Positions 5,939 to 12,825 of a DNA stretch of 35,078 nucleotides are shown here, one piece after another (position 1 is the stretch's first letter; the number at the start of each line of letters is the position of its first letter). Made by a program: the position numbers and the translations under genes. A model generated the notes under the pieces. The model saw only the letters and a list, made by a program, of their open reading frames with translations, was not told the origin of the DNA and ran no database searches. This stretch comes from Candidatus Methanimicrococcus labiotermitis (GTDB taxonomy: Archaea; Halobacteriota; Methanosarcinia; Methanosarcinales; Methanosarcinaceae): assembly GCA_009784005.1 (NCBI GenBank), contig WRCE01000022.1, forward strand, positions 1-35,078. Reading direction: 5' to 3'.

Positions 5939-7738
5939 TCAGTCTTTCAGCGCCTTTTCGCGCAGCAGCCTGTTGTACGCAATTGCGAAACGGTGTGCTT
6001 CATCACGTATTTCTTGTAAGTAGAGGGAGGCTTTTTCGGTTTTTTTAATCGGGATTGGGTCCTTCAGTCCCGGGATATAAATCTCTTCTTCGCGTTTCGC
6101 CAGCGATATGACGGGCGTCTTCACGCCGAGTTCTTTCAAAACAGCTTCGGCAGAAGACAGTTGGCCTTTGCCGCCGTCAATCACAATCAAATCCGGGAAC
6201 GGTTTTCCTTCTTCAAGCAGTTTGGAGTAGCGGCGCCTGACGACCTCGGCGATGGACGCGAAATCGTCAATACCTTCCACGGTTTTGATTTTGAAGCGGC
6301 GGTAATTCGGTTTATCCGGTTTGCCGTCGAAAAACCGAACCATTGAGGCGACGGTGTGCGTTCCCGATAAATGTGAGATGTCAAAGCACTCAATCGTGCG
6401 CGGCGGTTCGGGCAGCATCAGGCGTTTGCCGAGGTCTTCCACTTTTGCCATCGAGCCGAAGAAAGTCAGTTCGATGTTTTTTTCAGCCAGCGTCAGCAAA
6501 TTTTTCTTGTCGCCGCGTCTTGGGATTGTGATTTTAACGGTTTTGCCGTGCCTTTGGGATAAAAATTCAATCAATGAGCGGCTGATGTTTTCCGCTTTGG
6601 CGGAATCATGTTCCGTTTTATAAGCGGCGCCCGTTTCATTCACTCTCTCTTCCGGTTCGTCTTCTTCCGTTTTGTCTTCTTCTGTTTCATCTTCTTCTGT
6701 CTCGCCGGCTGTCGTTTTGCCTGCTGCCGCCTCTGCTTTGCCTGCTGCCGCCTCTGCTTTGCCTGCTGCCGCCTCTGCTTTGCCTGTTGCCGTTTCATCT
6801 GTTCCCGTATAGGCTTCCTCTTCCAGAATTTCGGATGCGTCCGGCAGAATTATTTCTGAAGGCGTTTCGTGTTCCGAGTAGTAGCGTATCAGGAATTCTT
6901 CTAAAAAATTGCGGTGGAATTGGAATGCGAATTCTTCTTTGCCGACCAATGTTCCTTTGATGACGTTGAAAACCATGATGTAAATTTTTCCGTTGCGGGC
7001 GATGTAGTTGATGACGTCTTCATCGTGGTCGATTTTCCGGTCCATCCGTTGACGGTTGCTCAGGTATTCCAGCGCGTGAATTTGGTCGCGGGCATCGCGC
7101 GCCAGCTCAAACTCCTGTTTTTTCGAGTGTTCTTCCATTTCGGCGTACAGTTTCGCCTCCAGCTCCGCCGAGTTGCCGCGTAGAACGGATTCCGCTTTAT
7201 CTATGCTTTTTTTGTATTCTTCGGGTGTGATATATCCGGCGCAGGGCGCGGAACAGTTTTGGATGTGATAGCGAAGGCAGGGGCGCTTTTGCATGTTCCG
7301 GCAGGAGCGCAGTTTGAACGTTCGTTTGACGACTTCCAAAATCTCGTCTCTTTCTTTTGCGGAAACGAAGGGGCCGTAAAGTTTTCCGCCGGCAACGGCC
7401 CGCCGAAGAATTCCGATTCTTGGGTACGCGTCGCCGCTGATGTGAATAAAAGCGTAGCTCTTTGAGTCTTTTAAATCAATATTGTATTTCGGCGTGTGCT
7501 TTTTGATCAGCGTGTTTTCCAAAATCAGCGCTTCGACCTCATTGGAAGTGACAATGAAGTCAACGGAATCAATGTGCTTCACCAAAAGGCGGGTCTTTTG
7601 ATCTAATTCTCGTTTTTGAAAATAACTGGACACACGTTTTTTAAGATCTTTCGCCTTGCCGATGTAGATGATTTCATTGTCTTTATCGCGGTAAATGTAA
7701 CAGCCGCTTGATTCAGGAATAACGGATAAGTCTATCAT
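5939..7738 (-). CDS. uvrC: Excinuclease ABC subunit C
   Basis: A 599-residue nuclease subunit of UvrABC that makes both incisions around bulky DNA lesions. It contains the GIY-YIG domain (GCYIY ... YIGKAKDLKKRVSSYF, residues about 10-85), a cysteine cluster (CRNMQKRPCLRYHIQNCSAPCAGYI), a UVR motif (about 198-230) and the RNase H-like domain (ECFDISHLSGTHTVASMV, VIDGGKGQLSSAEAVL; about 430-560). The protein stops shortly after DEAHRFAIAYNRLLREK, so it lacks the C-terminal helix-hairpin-helix pair of E. coli UvrC. I recall other Methanosarcina-type UvrC proteins being similarly short. Residues about 313-370 are a low-complexity insertion of repeated AEAAAGK and ETEED units. The start has no strong ribosome site. 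Confidence 0.95.
   Translation of the reverse strand: MIDLSVIPESSGCYIYRDKDNEIIYIGKAKDLKKRVSSYFQKRELDQKTRLLVKHIDSVDFIVTSNEVEALILENTLIKKHTPKYNIDLKDSKSYAFIHISGDAYPRIGILRRAVAGGKLYGPFVSAKERDEILEVVKRTFKLRSCRNMQKRPCLRYHIQNCSAPCAGYITPEEYKKSIDKAESVLRGNSAELEAKLYAEMEEHSKKQEFELARDARDQIHALEYLSNRQRMDRKIDHDEDVINYIARNGKIYIMVFNVIKGTLVGKEEFAFQFHRNFLEEFLIRYYSEHETPSEIILPDASEILEEEAYTGTDETATGKAEAAAGKAEAAAGKAEAAAGKTTAGETEEDETEEDKTEEDEPEERVNETGAAYKTEHDSAKAENISRSLIEFLSQRHGKTVKITIPRRGDKKNLLTLAEKNIELTFFGSMAKVEDLGKRLMLPEPPRTIECFDISHLSGTHTVASMVRFFDGKPDKPNYRRFKIKTVEGIDDFASIAEVVRRRYSKLLEEGKPFPDLIVIDGGKGQLSSAEAVLKELGVKTPVISLAKREEEIYIPGLKDPIPIKKTEKASLYLQEIRDEAHRFAIAYNRLLREKALKD
6660..6781. repeat. Two in-frame minisatellites inside uvrC
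   Basis: On the plus strand, TCTTCTTC-led 15-bp units repeat three times (6660-6704, coding for ETEED-type blocks), and a 21-bp unit GCCTGCTGCCGCCTCTGCTTT repeats three times (6719-6781, coding for AEAAAGK blocks). They lie between the UVR motif and the RNase H-like domain. Both periods are multiples of three. Confidence 0.9.
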
Positions 7739-7858
7739 TTTTGTATCATCAGATTTCAGGAATGGTTTTTTTATCTTTTTTTATCTTTTTATCTTTTTTT
7801 TATCTTTAATTCATTTGCCGCTTGTTTTATTTATCTTTTTCTTCACTTTTCGTCTTCT

Positions 7859-8266
7859 TCATTTCCACTCTTCAAAGTCATATTCTTCATCGCCGAAATC
7901 GTAATCCACAATTTCGAGCCTCATCAAATTGCCGCTGTTGTCAAACGCATTCCACGAGCTTCGCGTGTACGGGCTTGCGACGATGATATTGACTTCATTT
8001 GACCGGAAAAAGATTAAGTCTTGTTCGGAAGGGCGCGCGGCGCCGCTGGGGTGGCTGTGAACGGAGCCGGCGTGCGGCATATTCGGCATCATCCATGTTT
8101 TCAAGCTGACGCTTCGCCGCGTTGTGTCCGTTCCCGGCAGGTAGATGACATTGATAATCGTTTCTCCTTCCGCTTCCAAAAGGGCGCCGAACTCGTGAGG
8201 ATGAGACGCTTTACAGGATTCCAAAATAAAGTCAAGGGTGTCGGACGCGATTTTATTAACAGCCAT
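7859..8266 (-). CDS. JAMM/MPN+ metalloprotease (Mov34/PAD-1 family)
   Basis: A 135-residue single-domain zinc isopeptidase. The complete JAMM signature is present: E25 (HEFGALL), H70-S-H72, seven residues, S80, two residues, D83. In archaea such proteins remove ubiquitin-like SAMP modifiers or process sulfur-carrier proteins; which of these applies here cannot be told from sequence. It is the most upstream gene of the minus-strand repair group, 120 bp before uvrC. The 15-bp repeat array 8306-8410 begins 40 bp upstream of its start, so it probably lies in the promoter or leader. No good ribosome site precedes the ATG. Confidence 0.9.
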   Translation of the reverse strand: MAVNKIASDTLDFILESCKASHPHEFGALLEAEGETIINVIYLPGTDTTRRSVSLKTWMMPNMPHAGSVHSHPSGAARPSEQDLIFFRSNEVNIIVASPYTRSSWNAFDNSGNLMRLEIVDYDFGDEEYDFEEWK

Positions 8267-8305
8267 AGTTTTTAACTCTGCATAACTCTGTAACTCAATA
8301 ACTCT

Positions 8306-8410
8306 TAACTCTTTACTCTGTAACTCTTTACTCTGTAACTCTTTACTCTGTAACTCTTTACTCTGTAACTCTTTACTCTGTAACTCTTTACTCTGTAACT
8401 CTTTACTCTG
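8306..8410. repeat. 15-bp tandem array (7 perfect copies)
   Basis: Seven perfect head-to-tail copies of TAACTCTTTACTCTG with degenerate copies on both sides (about 8275-8440). There are no spacers, so it is a minisatellite rather than a CRISPR array. It lies between two divergent start codons. Confidence 0.97.
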
Positions 8411-8592
8411 TAACTCTTAACTCTGTAACTCTTAATCTTAATTCTGTGTTCCGTTCGTTGCCAATATCAATGACGTCTTGTTAAATCGTATCCATACAAC
8501 TGATAAATAAATATTTAAAATTGTTCTTAAATTTATGAAACCGGTTTTGAATTTTATATGAAAAACAGTTATTATCAGAATGAGCATTATTA

Positions 8593-8602
8593 TATTTTAT
8601 AT
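8593..8602 (+). promoter_or_regulatory. TATA-like box for tldD-tldE
   Basis: ATTTTATATT in an AT-rich context, about 105 bases before the tldD start. An A-rich run follows. Assigned by sequence resemblance and position only. Confidence 0.35.
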
Positions 8603-8707
8603 TAAAAAATCTTAAAGCGTGTCAGAAATCTTAAAATCTTAAAAACGATTGAGAGTATCAAAAACAATTGAAGGAAATGGAATCAAAAACAATGGGAGGA
8701 ATTATCA

Positions 8708-10132
8708 ATGGATCGCGTTCAGTATTATGATGTCAATCAGGTCGAAGGACATTCCATGACGATTATTTTAGACAACGGGGAGTTGGAAACGGTTTCGAGG
8801 AACAATACGAAAGGCGCGGGCATCCGGGCGCTTTGCGGCGGGTCTTGGGGGTATACATCCGCCGACGGCGACGCGGATTTGCAGGCGGGGATTCAAAACG
8901 CGTCGGAGCTTGCGGCGTCGATGAACAGGCGGACGCCGAAAGAAAGAATCGAGTTGAAAACGGTTTCCGAAAGGAGCAGAAGAAAAAAAATCGGCAGCAT
9001 GCCCGTTATTAAAATCAATCCTGATGATATTTCGGCTGAAGAGAAAGCGCAAATGCTTCGCGACATTGAAAAATGCGCTCGGGAGGAAGGGATTAAAAGC
9101 ACGCGCGTTTCTTATTCCGAAGCGATTCTTTTGACAAGATATTTCAATTCGGAAGGGGATGAAAAGGAATATCGGACGGTCAGAAGCGGTTTTTCGATTT
9201 CGGCTGTCGCGGCGGAGGGCAGCTGTTATCAGGCGGGCCGAGAAAGCCGTTTTAACATTGCCGGCTATGAAATTTTTGAACGAAACGACCCGTTTTCACT
9301 GGCGCGGGAAGCGGCGAAAACGGCGCTGGAATTGCTGAATGCCAAAACGCCGAAAGGCGGCGCGCTTCCCGTTGTTTTGGACCCGGAATTGGCGGGCGTC
9401 TTTACACACGAAGCGGTCGGCCACGCGTCGGAAGCGGATTTGGTGCTTCAGGGAGATTCGGTCATGGCGGGAAAGCTCGGGGAACAAATCGCAATCCCGG
9501 AATTGACAGTCATTGACGACCCGACACTGCACGAATACGGATTCTATCCGTTTGACGCCGAAGGCGTTTCGCCGGAAAAAACCGTTCTGATTAAAGACGG
9601 TGTTTTGAACGCTTTCATGCACTCCCGCGAAACCGCCGGCATTTTCGGCGGCGAATCCGGAAGCGCCGGTGATGCCGGGCGTGCCGGTAACGCCGAGTAC
9701 GTCGGGCGCGCCGGTAACGCGGGGTACGTCGGGAACGTCGGGCACGCGCGCGCGCAGGGTTACGCCATGCCCGTTGTCCGTATGAGCAATACTTACATCG
9801 GAAAGGGCGGCGCCTCTTTTGAAGAAATATTGGAAGACATTAAAGACGGTATTTATCTGATCGGTTCCCGCGGGGGCCAAGTCAACACGGGCGAAGGCGT
9901 TTTTCAGTTTAACGCGGAAAAGGGCTACCTTATTAAAAACGGCGAAATCACCGACCTTGTTCGCGATGTTTCGCTGTCGGGGCAAACGCTGGATATCTTA
10001 AAGCAAATCAAAATGGTCGGAAACGATGTCAAACTCCATGCCGGGCATTGCGGGAAAGCCGGACAGACGGTTCCCGTCACCGACGGGGCGCCTCACATTT
10101 CGATTTCAAAAGCAACGGTTGGAGGCGCTTGA
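8708..10132 (+). CDS. tldD: TldD metalloprotease subunit
   Basis: A 474-residue catalytic subunit of the TldD/TldE (PmbA) zinc protease, which degrades unfolded peptides and matures some peptide products in bacteria. The zinc site is H234-E-A-V-G-H239 with the family cysteine C448 in HAGHCGKAGQ. Other family blocks are LDPELAGVFTHEAVGHASEADLVLQG, IDDPTLHEYGFYPFDAEG, HSRETA, ARAQGY-MPVVRMSNTYI and GSRGGQVNTGEGVFQFNAEKGYLIKNGE. The ribosome site GGGAGGA lies 7 bases before the ATG. A Gly/Ala-rich expansion (residues about 318-346) interrupts the loop between HSRETA and the ARAQ motif. It is followed one base after its stop by tldE, so the two subunits are coupled. Confidence 0.95.
   Translation: MDRVQYYDVNQVEGHSMTIILDNGELETVSRNNTKGAGIRALCGGSWGYTSADGDADLQAGIQNASELAASMNRRTPKERIELKTVSERSRRKKIGSMPVIKINPDDISAEEKAQMLRDIEKCAREEGIKSTRVSYSEAILLTRYFNSEGDEKEYRTVRSGFSISAVAAEGSCYQAGRESRFNIAGYEIFERNDPFSLAREAAKTALELLNAKTPKGGALPVVLDPELAGVFTHEAVGHASEADLVLQGDSVMAGKLGEQIAIPELTVIDDPTLHEYGFYPFDAEGVSPEKTVLIKDGVLNAFMHSRETAGIFGGESGSAGDAGRAGNAEYVGRAGNAGYVGNVGHARAQGYAMPVVRMSNTYIGKGGASFEEILEDIKDGIYLIGSRGGQVNTGEGVFQFNAEKGYLIKNGEITDLVRDVSLSGQTLDILKQIKMVGNDVKLHAGHCGKAGQTVPVTDGAPHISISKATVGGA
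9662..9745 (+). repeat. In-frame GCCGGTAACGCC-type repeat in tldD
   Basis: Imperfect 9-24 bp units based on GCCGGTAACGC and GTACGTCGGGCGCGCCGGTA encode the string AGRAGNAEYVGRAGNAGYVG. The repeat motif GNA resembles the conserved GNARA motif that normally follows this loop, suggesting local duplication of that motif. Confidence 0.75.
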
Positions 10133-10133
10133 G

Positions 10134-11513
10134 ATGGCGGATATATTTCCAATCGGCGCGTTTTCCGTTGAAGATGTCAAAGCCGGTGTTGAAAAAACGC
10201 TGAAACTGTCAGAAGGATGGGGCGCGGCGGAAGCCGAAATCGTGTTGTCTGTTGTTGAATCGACGAGCATTCAATTTAATAAAGACGTTATTGAAACGGC
10301 GAAGAGGAGCGTGAAGACCGGGTACGGCGTTCGCGCGGTCGTGAACGGCGCCGCGGGTTTTGCCGGCACCAATGTCATGTCGGGTCTTGAAGAGACGATG
10401 AGGGCGGCGATTGCTTCGGCTAAGGTGATGGAAGCGGACCCGTTTTTTAAGAGTCTTCCCGAAAAGTGCGGTGGCGGCGGTGGCGGCGGCGGCGGTTATC
10501 AATCCGTCGGCGGTTTGTTTGATGACAAGATTGTTGAAATGAGTTTGGAAGAGTGTATCGGCTGTGCGGCGGATATGATTTCGGGCGTGAAAGAAGTTGA
10601 AAACATGATCCCGACATCCGGCGGGTTTTCGCGGTCGGTTTCTTATTTTTTTATTATGAATACGAACGGCCTCGCCGGCGAGAAGAGGGGGACATCCGTG
10701 TCAGGTTTCGCCGACGTGACGACTCAATCGGGTGAGGTTTCGACGGCTTACGATTACGCTGTTTCCCGCCGGAATGAATTGGATTTTGCGTCTATCGGCA
10801 AAAACGCCGCCGAGTTGGCGAAGAAATCTTTAAAAGGGATTTCTGTCGGCATTGAAAAGATGCCGGTCATTTTCCATCCGTTTTCTTTTTCTGATATTTT
10901 GGAAAATACGCTCGCGTCATCCGTTGACGCCGACAACGTCCAAAAAGGCCGCTCCGGCTTAGCGGGCCGCCTCGGCGAAGAAATCGCTGTCTCAGGCTTA
11001 TCGGTCATCGATGACGGCGCTCTGGCCGGCGGTATCGCGAGCGCCCCCTTTGATGACGAAGGCGTCCCGACGCAGCGAACACCCGTTATCGAGAAAGGCG
11101 TTTTGTCATCATACCTGTATGACAGCTACACCGCCGGCAAAGACGGCGTGAAAAGCACGGGCAACGGATACCGCCCTTCATACGCAGCAGCACCATCCGT
11201 TGACTTGAGCAACTTCATCATCGAATACCCCCCCTCTGACATCATCGCCGAAACGAAAAAAGGCATCTACATCAACACAATCATCGGCGCTCACACCGCC
11301 AACGAAATATCGGGCGACTTCTCGGTGGAAGGCCGAAACGCCTTCCTAATCGAAAACGGCGAACTCACAACCCCCATCAAATCCGTCATGATTTCCGGCA
11401 ACGTATTCGAGATGCTGAAAAACATAGACGGCGCCGGAAGAGATGTCAAAAATGTCGGCGGCATCGTGACGCCATCAATAAGGATTTCAGAGATGAGTGT
11501 TATCGGCGAGTAA
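10134..11513 (+). CDS. tldE: TldE/PmbA subunit
   Basis: A 459-residue non-catalytic partner of TldD. It shares the fold but lacks HExxxH, having ILENTLASSVDADNVQKGRSGLAGRLG instead, as is normal for PmbA/TldE. The C-terminus (GGIVTPSIRISEMSVIGE) is typical. The ATG at 10134 is chosen because GGAGG lies 8 bases before it and it follows the tldD stop (10130-10132) by one base; the longer in-frame start at 10026 would overlap tldD by more than 100 bp. Nine consecutive glycines (10470-10496, residues 113-121) form an unusual insertion after KSLPEKCG. The heterodimer is expected to be cytoplasmic. Confidence 0.94.
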   Translation: MADIFPIGAFSVEDVKAGVEKTLKLSEGWGAAEAEIVLSVVESTSIQFNKDVIETAKRSVKTGYGVRAVVNGAAGFAGTNVMSGLEETMRAAIASAKVMEADPFFKSLPEKCGGGGGGGGGYQSVGGLFDDKIVEMSLEECIGCAADMISGVKEVENMIPTSGGFSRSVSYFFIMNTNGLAGEKRGTSVSGFADVTTQSGEVSTAYDYAVSRRNELDFASIGKNAAELAKKSLKGISVGIEKMPVIFHPFSFSDILENTLASSVDADNVQKGRSGLAGRLGEEIAVSGLSVIDDGALAGGIASAPFDDEGVPTQRTPVIEKGVLSSYLYDSYTAGKDGVKSTGNGYRPSYAAAPSVDLSNFIIEYPPSDIIAETKKGIYINTIIGAHTANEISGDFSVEGRNAFLIENGELTTPIKSVMISGNVFEMLKNIDGAGRDVKNVGGIVTPSIRISEMSVIGE

Positions 11514-11669
11514 AGCGGCGGGAATATAGACAGTACAGGTTGCGTTAGTGGAAACAGCGGCAGCAGCAGGCACAGTGGCAGCAGTTGCAGGAACAGTGGC
11601 AGCAGCAGGTACAGCGGTAGCAGGTGCAGTGGCAGCAGGTACAGTAGCAGCAGGAACGGCAACAGCAAC

Positions 11670-11706
11670 TTTTTTTTAAACAGCCGTTCGCTTCGCGAAC
11701 GTGGCA
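11670..11706 (+). repeat. Palindromic element, copy A
   Basis: T8, a short AT spacer, GCCGTTCG-CTTCGCGAACG and TGGCA. The core forms a hairpin with a 7-bp stem (CGTTCGC/GCGAACG) and TTC loop. Same orientation as copy C. Confidence 0.85.
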
Positions 11707-11730
11707 CAGTGGCAGCAAGTACAGCTGGAG

Positions 11731-11835
11731 CAGGCACAGCAGGAGCAGGCACGGCAGGAGCAGGCACAGCAGGAGCAGGCACAGCAGGAGCAGGCACAGC
11801 AGGAGCAGGCACAGCAGGAGCAGGCACAGCAGCAG
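11731..11835. repeat. 15-bp tandem array (7 copies)
   Basis: Seven copies of CAGGCACAGCAGGAG, the second with one change and the last with one change. It sits between palindromic copies A and B. Confidence 0.95.
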
Positions 11836-11865
11836 TGGCGTTGGTAGCAGTGGCGGTAGTTGCAT

Positions 11866-11917
11866 TGGCGGTAGCTGTGCCACGTTCGCGAAGCGAACGG
11901 CTATTACAAAAAAAAGC
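11866..11917 (-). repeat. Palindromic element, copy B (inverted)
   Basis: Reverse complement of copy C including flanks: TGGCGGTAGC at the left, TGCCACGTTCGCGAAGCGAACG in the middle, then GGCTATTAC and A8. With copy C it makes an inverted repeat with arms of roughly 50 bp and very few mismatches. Confidence 0.88.
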
Positions 11918-11919
11918 AG

Positions 11920-12069
11920 ATGCATGTAGCAAGTTCCAAATGGCAGGTGGCAGCTAATGCATGTAGCAAGTTCCAAACGGCAGGTGGCAGCTAATGCATG
12001 TAGCAAGTTCCAAACGGCAGGTGGCAGCCAATGCATGTAGCAAACGCAGGTAGCAAATGCAGGCAGCCA
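11920..12069. repeat. 37-bp tandem array
   Basis: Three full copies starting at 11920, 11957 and 11994, each beginning ATGCATGTAGCAAGTTCCAA, followed by shortened copies at 12031, 12057 and 12070. It lies between the arms of the inverted repeat B/C. Confidence 0.92.
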
Positions 12070-12108
12070 ATGCATGTAGCAGTCACATCAGCAGCAGTCA
12101 CATCATCA

Positions 12109-12160
12109 GCTTTTTTTTGTAATAGCCGTTCGCTTCGCGAACGTGGCACTGCTACCGCCA
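12109..12160 (+). repeat. Palindromic element, copy C
   Basis: GC-T8-GTAATAGCC followed by the CGTTCGC-TTC-GCGAACG hairpin and TGGCACTGCTACCGCCA. Matches copy B in inverse orientation over about 50 bp and copy A over about 37 bp. Confidence 0.88.
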
Positions 12161-12167
12161 CTGTTAC

Positions 12168-12257
12168 CACCTTCCCTGTCGGCACCTTCCCTGTCGGCAC
12201 CTTCCCTGTTACCACCTTCCCTGTCGGCACCTTCCCTGTCGGCACCTTCCCTGTTGG
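12168..12257. repeat. 15-bp tandem array (6 copies)
   Basis: Six copies of CACCTTCCCTGTCGG, two of them with GTTAC or GTTGG ends. It begins 8 bases after copy C of the palindromic element. Confidence 0.95.
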
Positions 12258-12632
12258 CACTGTCACTGCGCCATCTTCATTTTCATCTTCATCGCCATCT
12301 TTATCGTTCATCGTCATCGGGCGCCGAGGCCGAGGGTACTGAAGAAAAGGGCGGTTCCTACTTTTAATTGTTATTTATACTTTACTTGAATTTGAAAATT
12401 ATATTTTGGACGCTGTCATGTTGGGAGTTTTCTTTTGTCATTTTGTTCAAAATATCTATCATATTTCTATGGCATGACGAAAAATTTTCGCATAGTCAAC
12501 GAACAGATTTATATTAATCATCCTTCAATCTCCAACCATACGTTTGACTGAAGCGAATGGCAGCCGATTTGTGGCGAATCATGCCGTTTGCTTTTTCGAT
12601 GTTCTTATTTTAATCAATTTTTAATTTGTAAT

Positions 12633-12644
12633 ACTTATAAAACT
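12633..12644 (+). promoter_or_regulatory. TATA-like box for ppdK
   Basis: ACTTATAAAACT in AT-rich DNA about 180 bases before the ppdK start. If used, transcription would begin near 12670 and the GC-rich block at 12679-12735 would be in the leader. Confidence 0.4.
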
Positions 12645-12678
12645 TAAAACTTAAAACTTAAAACTTGTAAAACTTAAA

Positions 12679-12735
12679 TCAGCGCCCCCTGCAGCGGCAA
12701 GGGTTTTTATCCGCGGTTAGCGGGTGGGCGGGGAT
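12679..12735 (+). other. GC-rich block in the putative ppdK leader
   Basis: About 57 bases with high GC inside an AT-rich region. Short self-complementary segments are visible: CCCT with AGGG near 12684-12700, CCGC with GCGG near 12713-12725, and TATCC with GGATA. It may fold into a small RNA structure. It matches no riboswitch that I recognise. Confidence 0.3.
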
Positions 12736-12825
12736 ACAAAAACGAAACGCGCCACAGATAAGCACAGAAGAATCGAACATTAGAATCGAATAATCAAAAA
12801 ATGAGCAAAACAGTGGAGGGAGACT

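Larger units (their letters stand above)
8267..8707. other. Divergent JAMM-tldD intergenic region
   Basis: A 441-bp gap. The left part (8270-8440) is a 15-bp tandem array. The middle and right part is AT-rich with a TATA-like run at 8593-8602 (ATTTTATATT) positioned for tldD. The tldD leader contains two copies of an ATCAAAAACAAT-based motif (near 8657 and 8682), the second running into the GGGAGGA ribosome site. No gene was recognised. Confidence 0.6.
11514..12825. other. tldE-ppdK intergenic mosaic of repeats
   Basis: A 1.3-kb gap. From 11530 to 11665 it is a degenerate GCA-rich repeat. It continues as palindromic element A, a 15-bp array, palindromic element B (inverted), a 37-bp array, palindromic element C, and another 15-bp array to 12257. 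From 12350 to 12825 it becomes AT-rich with a promoter-like sequence, a 9-bp AACTTAAAA repeat (about 12640-12665), and a GC-rich block before the ppdK ribosome site. Open frames crossing it (Ala-Gly-Thr or Val-Pro-Ala repeats) have no ribosome sites and are consequences of the repeats. Confidence 0.7.

Noticed and set aside
8306..8410. CRISPR array
   Set aside because: Units are head-to-tail without spacers, only 15 bp long, and no cas genes are present. The same applies to the 28/29-bp and 37-bp arrays.
10026..10133. Upstream extension of tldE
   Set aside because: It would overlap tldD by more than 100 bp, while the ATG at 10134 has GGAGG at the right distance.
11291..12075. Repeat-rich open frames (Val-Pro-Ala, Ala-Gly-Thr, Cys-Leu) as genes
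   Set aside because: They exist on both strands over the same GCA-type arrays and lack ribosome sites; open frames are expected from repeats with a period divisible by three.
11670..12160. Insertion sequence with terminal inverted repeats
   Set aside because: The arms enclose only about 190 bp of tandem repeats, with no transposase frame and no visible target duplication.
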